Positions 1 through 8,497 of a DNA stretch of 64,000 bases are shown one piece after another. Every line of letters begins with the position of its first letter. Position 1 is the first letter of the stretch. Made by a program: the position numbers and the translations under genes. The notes below the pieces were generated by a model. The model had not been told where the DNA came from and did not search any database. It saw nothing but the letters and a program-made list of their open reading frames with translations. The DNA lies in the NCBI RefSeq assembly GCF_007004725.1, contig NZ_ML660164.1, positions 371,501 to 435,500 on the forward strand. The letters are read 5' to 3'. The DNA is from Aliikangiella coralliicola (lineage in GTDB: Bacteria > Pseudomonadota > Gammaproteobacteria > Enterobacterales > Kangiellaceae).

Positions 1-537
1 AGCTTGCGTTTTTGTAGTGGGATTATCGAGTTGATCGGCGAGAAAAAAACTAAAGATAACCACAGCAATGCTTGCAAAAATACTTGCCGTTAACCCTCGG
101 CCGCCATCAAGAAAGCCGAAAGCGACTCCCTGTGATTGAGTGCCACCCCATTCTCGAGTCGCTTTAATCATTGCCGCCCAGAATAACAAAATTGTGGTTA
201 TTCCCCAGTAAGCGAATAAAAAGTAAAGTCCAACAATAGAAGGAATGAAATATAAGTAAAATCCGCCAAGTGCGGTGGCGACTAACGAGACAGCCATTAA
301 TTTCCGAGCAGAGAAGTAGTCTGCGATAACGCCGCCAGGAAAGTAAGCCAACATGCCAACAACTCCATAAACAGCGAATATGTCGCCTAGCTGTGTATTG
401 GTTAACTGGAAAACTTCGAGCAGACTGGGTCGAAAGAAGCGAGGGATATGAAAGGGGAGGCTGAAGATAATTTCTCCGGCAAATATTAACGCAATTAATA
501 TCCCGTAAGCTTTTATAGACTTGGAAGCAATAATAAT
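1..537 (-). CDS. MFS transporter, N-terminal part (runs off the window)
   Basis: This is the amino-terminal half, about 179 residues, of a membrane transporter of the major facilitator superfamily; its carboxyl end lies beyond position 1. Hydrophobic segments alternate with short loops, and the motif FPGGVIAD followed by FSARK matches the conserved loop between the second and third helices of MFS proteins. The substrate cannot be told. The start is a puzzle: between the in-frame stop at 553-555 and the first in-frame ATG there is no ATG, GTG or TTG, although homology-like sequence begins right after that stop. An AUU start at 537, preceded by AGCAAGG, or a sequencing frame error would explain it. 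The family call is firm; the start is not. Confidence 0.75.
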   Translation of the reverse strand, partial: MIIASKSIKAYGILIALIFAGEIIFSLPFHIPRFFRPSLLEVFQLTNTQLGDIFAVYGVVGMLAYFPGGVIADYFSARKLMAVSLVATALGGFYLYFIPSIVGLYFLFAYWGITTILLFWAAMIKATREWGGTQSQGVAFGFLDGGRGLTASIFASIAVVIFSFFLADQLDNPTTKTQA

Positions 538-762
538 AACCTTGCTTAATTTTTATTGATTTTGCCTAATCATTACATATGGCGTTAGACAGGTAAAGAG
601 ATATTAATATTGCAAATGCTAAAAATGAAGAACAGGGTCTTGGAGTTATTGTTATTGCCTCCGTTTAAAAATTAAAGATAGGTAAATGAGATTTATTGAT
701 AAAGTTGACTGTTAATTCCACTAATAAATTTTATTGGGTGATTTAGTTTTTGAGTGATTGAG

Positions 763-1338
763 TTATTGAGGGGCGAGTGCAAACACGTGCAGCGCGAGAA
801 AATCGAAAAAAAGACAATAGATAAATATAGGAATTGGTAAGCCAAGCAATGTGCCAATAACGTAGTGTCTAAATTTCACGGCGGATAGAGCCAGTGCATA
901 ATTCAAAATAGGGACAGTCTGAAAAATCATTCGTAAAAACACGATGCTAGAAATCGGATACCTGTCAAGACGTTGAAAGAGCCTTTGGGCAATTGGACTT
1001 TCCAGCCCTCTGAGAGCGTCTTGCCCAAGAAAACGAATGATGCCGTAGGTTACCAGGCAAGATGAAACAGCTGCGACATAAGTGGCAAGACCTCCCGCAA
1101 ATTTACCAAGTGTAATGACTGCAGCGGCTAAAAATATCCAACCGGGGATTTGGATCAGGTTTCCAACAGAAAATAACACAACAAAGATTAGCAGTCCCCA
1201 GAAAACATTGTTTTCAATCGTGTTTCGCAAAAAAGATAAATTAAAATTGTCGCGTAACCCGCTGACTTCAAACGCGAAGAGCAATAACACCAGAAATGCC
1301 AGTATTCCAGCTAGCTTGATAAGTTGCGGTTTTTTCAA
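763..1338 (-). CDS. TVP38/TMEM64 family (VTT domain) inner-membrane protein
   Basis: A 191-residue integral membrane protein with about five hydrophobic segments (roughly 8-26, 45-70, 80-105, 130-150 and 160-185). The central part, with PGWIFLAAAV, a glycine-rich GKFAGGLATY stretch and an FLRMI segment before the fourth helix, matches the VTT/SNARE-associated domain of the TVP38/DedA group. These proteins are linked to membrane lipid and proton-gradient homeostasis, and the exact substrate is rarely known. It is a single gene between the MFS gene and the divergent cyclase gene. The ATG start at 1338 opens directly into the first hydrophobic segment. Confidence 0.8.
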   Translation of the reverse strand: MKKPQLIKLAGILAFLVLLLFAFEVSGLRDNFNLSFLRNTIENNVFWGLLIFVVLFSVGNLIQIPGWIFLAAAVITLGKFAGGLATYVAAVSSCLVTYGIIRFLGQDALRGLESPIAQRLFQRLDRYPISSIVFLRMIFQTVPILNYALALSAVKFRHYVIGTLLGLPIPIFIYCLFFDFLALHVFALAPQ

Positions 1339-1631
1339 TGGGGTAAATAATTAGAATTTTGACGATATTATGCATGCAATTGCCGCCAACATCAAAAATT
1401 GCCGGTAGATAAATGATATTATATTTATACTTCAGGTTAATCAATGTCTCATGTTAGGGGCGGTAATGATTTATTGTCAATTATGACAACTTTATTGGAG
1501 GTGTTGATTTTCGCGCCAAGATTCGTGTTGTTGTTTACTCGTGACAAATTTGGCGGGTTTTCGGGTTTGCTAAAGTGTTCATTGGCGACTATTCTGAAAA
1601 GGCAGTTAATTTCAAATAATATTCGAAGGAT

Positions 1632-3449
1632 ATGAAAATACTAAAGTTAATTGGCATTCTTCTCACTGGTTGCTGGATCAAAGTCGTTTTAGCTGTTGAT
1701 TATGAGACAAAAACACTTGCAAGTGAAACCGATGCGACTAACTTAAGTAATTATGTTTATTTTTATCAAGAAGCTAGTCCGTTAGGTCTCAACGAAGTAG
1801 TGAAGCTTAGTCATTCTCAGTGGAAAAAGAATAATACTCAAAACATAAATTTCGGCTACACTGACTCTTCCTATTGGCTACGAACCTCTTTCTATAATTC
1901 CGAAGAACAAACTAGCGCTTATTTCCTTGAAATTGCCTATCCGGTGTTAGATTTTCTTGATATCTATGTTATTAATTCCGATTCGCAAAAACATTATCAA
2001 CTGGGTGATAAATACCCCTTTAACAATAGAGTCGTTCAGCACTACAATTTTCTGATTCCTATTAATGTCAAATCCAGGGAGCAGGTAACCGTTTTTATTC
2101 GTGTAAAATCTACTAGTGCGCTACAAGTACCTTTAAACTTATGGCCTAAAGAAAAGTTTTACGATGAAGATCAGTTTCGCTCAATTATTTTGGGCGTTTT
2201 TCTTGGCATAATATTGGTTATGGGACTTTATAATCTATTTGTTTACTACAAAATTAAAGATAATAATTATCTCTATTATGTTCTTTACGTTTTTTCAATT
2301 GGCATGTTTTTTTGTTCTTTGACTGGATTGTCATTCCAATATTTATGGCCGAACAATACTGTGTGGAATGACCATTTGATAGCTGTTTTTCTGAATTTTG
2401 CAATTTTGTTCGGTACTTTTTTTTCGCGAAAACTACTCGCGATTCGCCGAAGTCACCCTCAGCTGGATAAAGTCTTCTCATTTGCTATTTCTGCTGCTCT
2501 GGTGTGCCTGATTTTATGTACTCTGTTACCATATCAGCTGTTAATTCGCATTACGATTTACTTGGCAGTGTTCGTTTGCCTGCTTGGTTTAGTGAGTGGC
2601 ATTATTCGATTGTTTGATGGCTATCCACTTGCTCGCTATTATACTTTCGCCTGGGCAGCTGTGTTAGTCGGTGGCATTATTTTGGCCGCTAATAAATTCG
2701 TTTTGCTGCCGAATAACTGGTTTACCGAACATGCAGCGATGATTGGGATTTCATTTGAGGTTGCTTGCCTATCCATTGCCATTGCTGAACGTGTGATGCA
2801 AGAAAGACGTATGCGTTTTAAGGCTCAAAATACGTTATTGCATTTTCACCGAAGAAATAGTCAGGAATTAGAAAAAAGGGTGAAAGAGCGCACTGAAGAC
2901 CTGGAGTCTCTTAACCGAAAGCTGAAAGAAGCTAACAACACCGATGCACTCACTCTAATAAATAATCGGCGTTATTTCGAAAAAGCCTTTAAAGAAGAGT
3001 ATGCTCGCTGTCGCCGATTTAAGCATAATTTGTCGGTATTGATGATTGATATCGACTATTTTAAAAAAGTGAATGATAATTATGGGCATCAGGCTGGCGA
3101 TGCCTGTCTAACTTTGGTAGCGCAGGTGTTACTGCAGTCAGCACAAAGAACCAGTGATTTCGTCGCTCGTTACGGGGGGGAAGAATTTTGTGTTTTCGCA
3201 CCTGAAACTCATGCGGATCAGGGAGTAACATTTGCGGAAAAAATCAGAAATAACGTAGAGCAAATGGAATTTATGTTTAATGAACAAATCATTCCCGTTA
3301 CCGTGAGCATTGGTCTCTGCTGTGAGATTCCTGAAGGAGAGACTTATGAAGAACATCTTAGACAAGCTGACGAAGCGCTATATCAAGCAAAAACCAACGG
3401 ACGCAACCGAGTTGAAATGGCAAAGGCCAAATCAATTCATAACTCATAA
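1632..3449 (+). CDS. Membrane diguanylate cyclase with 7TMR-DISM sensor
   Basis: A 605-residue signalling enzyme that should make cyclic di-GMP from two GTP at the inner membrane. The order is a signal peptide (1-21), a periplasmic 7TMR-DISM extracellular domain (about 35-175), seven transmembrane helices (about 185-385), a coiled coil (about 395-435) and a GGDEF domain (about 440-600). The active site is GGEEF at 515-519. An RxxD product-inhibition site sits five residues upstream at 506-509, so feedback control by c-di-GMP is expected. The late RQADEALYQAK motif is intact. DISM domains are thought to bind carbohydrates or other small ligands; the ligand here is unknown. GAAGGA lies just before the ATG. 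No EAL domain is present. Confidence 0.92.
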   Translation: MKILKLIGILLTGCWIKVVLAVDYETKTLASETDATNLSNYVYFYQEASPLGLNEVVKLSHSQWKKNNTQNINFGYTDSSYWLRTSFYNSEEQTSAYFLEIAYPVLDFLDIYVINSDSQKHYQLGDKYPFNNRVVQHYNFLIPINVKSREQVTVFIRVKSTSALQVPLNLWPKEKFYDEDQFRSIILGVFLGIILVMGLYNLFVYYKIKDNNYLYYVLYVFSIGMFFCSLTGLSFQYLWPNNTVWNDHLIAVFLNFAILFGTFFSRKLLAIRRSHPQLDKVFSFAISAALVCLILCTLLPYQLLIRITIYLAVFVCLLGLVSGIIRLFDGYPLARYYTFAWAAVLVGGIILAANKFVLLPNNWFTEHAAMIGISFEVACLSIAIAERVMQERRMRFKAQNTLLHFHRRNSQELEKRVKERTEDLESLNRKLKEANNTDALTLINNRRYFEKAFKEEYARCRRFKHNLSVLMIDIDYFKKVNDNYGHQAGDACLTLVAQVLLQSAQRTSDFVARYGGEEFCVFAPETHADQGVTFAEKIRNNVEQMEFMFNEQIIPVTVSIGLCCEIPEGETYEEHLRQADEALYQAKTNGRNRVEMAKAKSIHNS

Positions 3450-3471
3450 TTGATAATTCATAAACATCGCC

Positions 3472-6024
3472 TCACACCAAGCGCGCGCCATTATTCCAAA
3501 ACTCCCTAAGTTGATTGGTGATATCGCTAATTGAACGACAAGGTGTAATTCGCCAGTGCTCAGGCATTAGTTTTTGATAGTCGTGCCGCCTGAATCGGGG
3601 ATCAACCAGAACGACAACGCCGCGATCGTTTTCTGAACGGATTACACGACCTGCAGTTTGTTGTACCCGGGTAAAACCAGGAAACTGATAAGCGTACTGA
3701 TAGCCGTTAAGCCCACGATTATTGAAGTGTTGGTCAATTTGTTTTTGTTCTTCGCTGGGCTGGGGCATGCCAGTGCCGATAACAATAGTGCCGTTGAGAC
3801 TATCACCTTGATAGTCGACGCCTTCGGCAAATATCCCGCCCATTATAGCGAAACCAATTGCAGGCTGCTCTGATTGAAAAAAGGTGTGCAGAAAATCTTC
3901 CCGTTGTTTGTCGTCACTATTAACGACTTGTTTAACAATATGAATGTCGGGATAATTTTTCTGAAATAAATCAATGGATTTATTGAGGTAGTCATAAGAG
4001 GGGAAAAAAGCGAGATATTTACCTGGTGAGCTAGAATAAACCTGAGCAATCATTTTTATCAACTGACTGAGTGAGGTGTCCCGATTTCGCCAACGCGTGT
4101 CAATGTAATCACAGCGTAAAGTTAATTGGTTTTCTGGTGGAAAGATAGCAGGGAGACTTAATGCTGATGTGCTGTCCTTGAACCCTGTCAATTGTTGATA
4201 GTATGAAATTGGATTAAGCGTGGCAGAAAAGCCAATAACCGTTCGGGCCGTTTTCAGTTTCAGCTTTAGAAATTCAGATGCGTCTAAACACATGATGCGC
4301 AGTTTTTTTTCTAGTGATTTCCTTCCACCATATCCGTGCTGAACTTTGGCCAGACTCACATGAGACTCAGTGTAAAGTTCACTAATAATATAGGTACGGT
4401 AAACTTGTTTTATCCATTCACTCAGTCCTTCAGGTTCATTATTAAACATGTCACTTTCGTTGGGGCGAAGATTGACCTCAACGGGTAACTGACGTTGAGA
4501 TGAGGAAGGTTCTTGCTCGCTATCTTGTAGTTTTAGTTCTCCAAGTAAGTGAATGACCATCTCCAAAGACTTTAAAATTTTGGTCGGTGGAGCTTCGAGT
4601 ACCTGGTTTTCATCAGCGATTGTTGCCAGACTTCGCGTCAACTTCTGTACCCGCCGTTTTAGATCGGGATAACTCTGCAGTTGTTTTGCTATCGACTTTG
4701 TCAGCGCCATTGATAAACTAGCAGAATACATTTCACGAGCTCGTTCCTGCAGGTTATGAAGTTCGTCTATGAGAATAACTCTACTCGTGCCTTTATGATC
4801 AAATACGCTGAGTCGCGTCATAGGGTCGAAATAATAATTAAAATCACAGATGACTATGCTGGCCCAGGGAATCATCTGAAGGCTCAATTCAAATGGGCAC
4901 AAATTGTTATCAGCAGCGATCACCTGAATATTTTCAGGCTTTAAGTTTCGTTTTTGCAAGCATTCGAGTCGTGCGCGAGGGAGACGATCATAAAAGCCGA
5001 CAGTTTTGCGACAAATACCTTGTTCGTTCAGACAGGCGCGTTGTTGGTTTATATCACTGGAGCGACAGGGGCAACTTTTATCTTTTGCCTGAATAATCAG
5101 GTAATCAATGTTGAGCCCATGATTTTGAAGTTGCTCGATAGTCTTTGTGGCGACATTTTGAGTTGAACCTTTCGCGGTTAAATACACAATTTGTTCAGCA
5201 ATTTCTTCTCCCATCGCTTTAACCGATGGAAAAATAGTGCTGATAGTTTTTCCAATACCAGTCGGTGCTTCGACAATGAGTTGTGTTTTATCTCGAATAC
5301 TTCGATAAACCTGACGAGCAAAATGATGTTGGCCATCGCGGTATTGCTCAAAAGGAAACGCGAGTTTTTTTGAAGTTTTGATAACCTTCAGTTTGTGGGT
5401 CTGTAGCTTCTTATACCAATCAAGATAAATACTCAATAAGTGAAAAGTGAAATTTTCCAACTCGCTTATCGTACAGATCTGGATTTCGCTAAATGTCTCT
5501 TTTTCTGCCAGGTTATACCAGGTCACTTTGACATCAAGTTTATCTGGAAGTTGGTCCTTTAGGTTGTCTTGGTTATCTGTTTCTTTGCTAACTGTTTCTT
5601 GACTAGCTAGAGATTGTGTCTGAATATGCTGTTCTACCGAGTGGTTTCCCAGATGCAACCAGTAAAGGTATGCATACACTTTTGCTTGCGCCCAGTGAAG
5701 CAGCTGTTTAGTTTCTGGAATTTTTTCTGGTGAGTGATAACTGGTTTTTATTTCTTCAATGATGATGTGGTCGTTGTGATGGTAAAGTAGATCTAATCGA
5801 CCTTGGATAGTCACCTCAAAACCGTGCATCGCTATGATTTGCTTCAAACGAAACTCTGGCTGCCAATCTTCACCACGGGATTTTTGAATCTTTTGATGAC
5901 CGATAATCCCTTCAAGACTAGATGGGCCGGCGATACTTTCAAATAGAAGATCGCCGGTACGGGCGCTGAACTCCACAAGTTCTCGTACACTAAGACGAAG
6001 CTTATTTCTGTTATCGCCACTCAA
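3472..6024 (-). CDS. XPD/Rad3-like DNA helicase with N-terminal PD-(D/E)XK nuclease domain
   Basis: An 850-residue superfamily 2 helicase of the Rad3/XPD/DinG group. The Walker A motif APTGIGKT is at 253-260 and the DELH box at 420-423. Cysteines at 318, 320, 331, 338 and 376 could hold the iron-sulphur cluster typical of this family. The first 130 residues look like a RecB/Cas4-type nuclease: GRLDLL with D78, EEIK with E91 and K93, and a QAKVY (QxxxY) motif at 113-117. One chain thus joins a likely nuclease to a 5'-3' helicase. Its ATG lies inside the end of the upstream FAN1-type gene (14-base overlap), which indicates translational coupling and a shared role in crosslink or replication-fork repair. 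Activity is inferred from motifs only. Confidence 0.88.
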   Translation of the reverse strand: MSGDNRNKLRLSVRELVEFSARTGDLLFESIAGPSSLEGIIGHQKIQKSRGEDWQPEFRLKQIIAMHGFEVTIQGRLDLLYHHNDHIIIEEIKTSYHSPEKIPETKQLLHWAQAKVYAYLYWLHLGNHSVEQHIQTQSLASQETVSKETDNQDNLKDQLPDKLDVKVTWYNLAEKETFSEIQICTISELENFTFHLLSIYLDWYKKLQTHKLKVIKTSKKLAFPFEQYRDGQHHFARQVYRSIRDKTQLIVEAPTGIGKTISTIFPSVKAMGEEIAEQIVYLTAKGSTQNVATKTIEQLQNHGLNIDYLIIQAKDKSCPCRSSDINQQRACLNEQGICRKTVGFYDRLPRARLECLQKRNLKPENIQVIAADNNLCPFELSLQMIPWASIVICDFNYYFDPMTRLSVFDHKGTSRVILIDELHNLQERAREMYSASLSMALTKSIAKQLQSYPDLKRRVQKLTRSLATIADENQVLEAPPTKILKSLEMVIHLLGELKLQDSEQEPSSSQRQLPVEVNLRPNESDMFNNEPEGLSEWIKQVYRTYIISELYTESHVSLAKVQHGYGGRKSLEKKLRIMCLDASEFLKLKLKTARTVIGFSATLNPISYYQQLTGFKDSTSALSLPAIFPPENQLTLRCDYIDTRWRNRDTSLSQLIKMIAQVYSSSPGKYLAFFPSYDYLNKSIDLFQKNYPDIHIVKQVVNSDDKQREDFLHTFFQSEQPAIGFAIMGGIFAEGVDYQGDSLNGTIVIGTGMPQPSEEQKQIDQHFNNRGLNGYQYAYQFPGFTRVQQTAGRVIRSENDRGVVVLVDPRFRRHDYQKLMPEHWRITPCRSISDITNQLREFWNNGARLV

Positions 6025-7723
6025 CGTGGATTACTCTGTGAGGAATATGATGCTGGTGAAAAAACTGCATCCAACGGATTTGATTTTTTTGCAGCCTGTC
6101 ACCGGGACCTTTTACTTCAATGAGCTCATAGCCACCACCTTCAGGAAAAAATATCAAGTCAGGAAAACCCGAACGATTAGCCCTTAAGTCACTCCAAAGT
6201 CGCTGGAAAACCGCCTGCCAGTGATGGTTTGGAATTTCAGTTAGGGCTTTTTTAATTAACGGTGTGTCGAGTGATTGAGTGTAAATAAATGGTGAAACGA
6301 TAGTCGATTTATCTCGCCAAAGTGCCAAAATTTCATCGATATTTTGATTGATATCTTTTAATTGGCTAACGGCTTTCTCATACGGCGTTTTTCGGTTTAG
6401 CAGAAAATCAGATTCATACAGATCGTGAGGCCTGGATTGAAAGGGATGAGTGAAAGCACCTTTTACTGGCGCGAAAATAACATCCCAGAAATGGAGTCCG
6501 AATAAGCCACAAAATAATGCGTTCTCCACGTAAAAGCAGTCACCCTGAGATGAAAAATAGTCGACAACGTCAAGCTCTACACACTCGTCGCCTTGTCCAA
6601 TAGAAATCGTTTCAGCGTGAGGTTGGTATTGTTCTGGTTTGGCCCACTTAACCTGGTGTTTTTTAGCCGTTCGATAGCCAAACTCTTTGGCGAAAATTAA
6701 CTCACTTTCATCAATTGGAGAATCGATGATTTGCTCACAGATTGTTAACGCCGGCTTAATCTCTTCTTTTTTTACCAGGATTCTGGCAGTGCGCTCTCTT
6801 GCAGGCGGTAATTGACATTTTGCGTAAAGCTGTAATGCGTCATCCCATTCTTCAAGCCTCTCTAATTGACGCGCTAAAGCCAGGTTAACTCGTTCTATTC
6901 GCCGCGCGAGAATATTGTCGACTTTATCCGATCGGGGAAGTTGTTGATGGAGGTTTAAAATAGCGCCTTTTTCTCGACTCATAATCTCATCGAGTTCTTG
7001 AATTTTTTCGTAGTAACTCAGGTAATTGTCAATTTCTTTTCTGTCATTAAACAAACGAGAGTTTTTATCAATCAGGTAGTTTTCAAATTGATACAATCCT
7101 AAGTCTCTTAACACAAAGTCGGTGAGATCCTGATTGAGGTTACCGAAAAATAACAACTTGTAGCTGTCAAATAATTGCGGCTGGCTTATCTCATAAAAAT
7201 TTTCTTCAATTTGTTGAACCAGCAATTGTGCGACTTCTGCTTCAAGTTGTTCAAACTCTAATAAAGTTGCTTCCAGTTCGGCACGTTTGAGTTTTTTTAA
7301 TTCTGCAATCAAGTTTTTATCAAATTGAAAGCTGGTTAGTATTTTGAGTAACTCCGGTTTACTAAATAAAGGCGTGACTTCGCTTAACTGGAGTTCGGGA
7401 TCAATGTGAATTAACTGAACATTGGCTAATTCTTCTGCAGCAGCGGTTGTGTCTGGAATTTCCTGGTAATTCAGTTTACTGCAACGAAAAATATCTCCCT
7501 TGCGAGTGAGCATACGCACATAGAGTTTTTGAGCGACTGATGAAAGCGATTTAAATGTGTGATGAAAGTTTTGTTCTTGAGCAGATAGCAAGTCTTGATA
7601 CTGTTCGAAAACAAAATCAATTAACTCAACAAAGTTGGTTAAATAATACCCTTGAGGAAGTTGTATCGCCATCAGGCCGTTGTTTGTCGCTATATTAATG
7701 ATTAGTCTGCGGCATTCTAACAT
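6011..7723 (-). CDS. FAN1-type VRR-NUC structure-specific nuclease
   Basis: A 570-residue protein whose last 60 residues form a VRR-NUC nuclease domain: FPDLIFF gives the catalytic aspartate at 522, and IEVKG gives E536 and K538. The long helical region before it (repeated EL/LE-rich helices at 130-330) and the total length fit bacterial FAN1, which cuts 5' flap structures and unhooks DNA interstrand crosslinks. It is the first gene of a two-gene operon and its end overlaps the start of the Rad3-like helicase, so the pair probably works as a repair unit. I use the FAN1 name only as a family label because the middle domains cannot be verified by eye. Confidence 0.87.
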   Translation of the reverse strand: MLECRRLIINIATNNGLMAIQLPQGYYLTNFVELIDFVFEQYQDLLSAQEQNFHHTFKSLSSVAQKLYVRMLTRKGDIFRCSKLNYQEIPDTTAAAEELANVQLIHIDPELQLSEVTPLFSKPELLKILTSFQFDKNLIAELKKLKRAELEATLLEFEQLEAEVAQLLVQQIEENFYEISQPQLFDSYKLLFFGNLNQDLTDFVLRDLGLYQFENYLIDKNSRLFNDRKEIDNYLSYYEKIQELDEIMSREKGAILNLHQQLPRSDKVDNILARRIERVNLALARQLERLEEWDDALQLYAKCQLPPARERTARILVKKEEIKPALTICEQIIDSPIDESELIFAKEFGYRTAKKHQVKWAKPEQYQPHAETISIGQGDECVELDVVDYFSSQGDCFYVENALFCGLFGLHFWDVIFAPVKGAFTHPFQSRPHDLYESDFLLNRKTPYEKAVSQLKDINQNIDEILALWRDKSTIVSPFIYTQSLDTPLIKKALTEIPNHHWQAVFQRLWSDLRANRSGFPDLIFFPEGGGYELIEVKGPGDRLQKNQIRWMQFFHQHHIPHRVIHVEWR

Positions 7724-8497
7724 TTTTACGCCAGATGGCGAGTTGTAAGGGAAAGGGCAATAACTTCCAATATTTTTCAGGAGAAGAGGCTAGGGGCCAA
7801 AGGAAAAAGAGGCCATGATTAGTCACATAAAATGCACTTCGGTTAGGTTGTAATGTGTCATGAAACTGGATGGTTTTTAACCGGTATCCTTGCCAGTTTA
7901 GTCACTGAGCAGATAATGGTGAAATCCAGTCGATGCAATGACCTGTTATATCTTTTGCGAATGTTCGCTCAATATAACGCCAATTAGGCGTGTTATCGTG
8001 GCAACTAGCGGCATAAGTCGCTCATTTTGTTAGATTTCAGACTATCTGTGGATTTATTCCTGAGACAAATATCTGTATAATTCGCGCCGTCTCCAGTACC
8101 AGACCTAAAAAGCCGCTCGGATTAGAAGCTTAAAATAGCTGATTAAAAATAATTCGATCAAAAAAGGTAACTTTGGGCTGATCGACGGTGGTTCATGGTT
8201 CATTGAGTGCTTTGGCACAAGCTTAAGTATTTTGAGATATGGTTTTTTCATCCCTGAGAATCATACTTAATCACCGGAGAATTAGTCAAAATAGCTGTGA
8301 GAGTGCTAATCTTATTCTATAGGATTTAAAAGATTGAGGTGTTTCAATTTTAAGCCTAACCGGGTTTGAGAGAGCCGGGTTAAACAATAATAATAGCTGG
8401 CAGTGGTGTTTAACAGAGAAAATCCAGGCACCAGATAAAAAATAGCCGCAACCGAAATACCCTGGTCTGAAATCATTAAAAAACGAGGATTCAGAGA
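7724..8497. other. Long intergenic region upstream of acnB
   Basis: This 774-base gap separates the divergent FAN1-type and acnB genes. I found no convincing gene; one opposite-strand reading frame that overlaps acnB lacks family features. A candidate sigma-70 -10 box (TATAAT, 8076-8081) faces acnB and would give a leader of about 410 nucleotides. An imperfect hairpin lies at about 7973-7996 (ATAACGCC paired with GGCGTGTTAT, with a bulge). The region probably holds the promoters of both flanking genes and a long acnB leader. Confidence 0.5.
8053..8081 (+). promoter_or_regulatory. Candidate acnB promoter
   Basis: A perfect TATAAT at 8076-8081 is followed by a GC-rich start region. The -35 position 17 bases upstream (TTTATT) is weak, so activation by a factor or another promoter nearer to acnB is possible. 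The long distance to the GTG start implies a leader of about 0.4 kb. Confidence 0.3.

Noticed and set aside
1444-1635. Forward reading frame upstream of the diguanylate cyclase
   Set aside because: No family features, no good ribosome site, and it overlaps the cyclase start; taken as chance.
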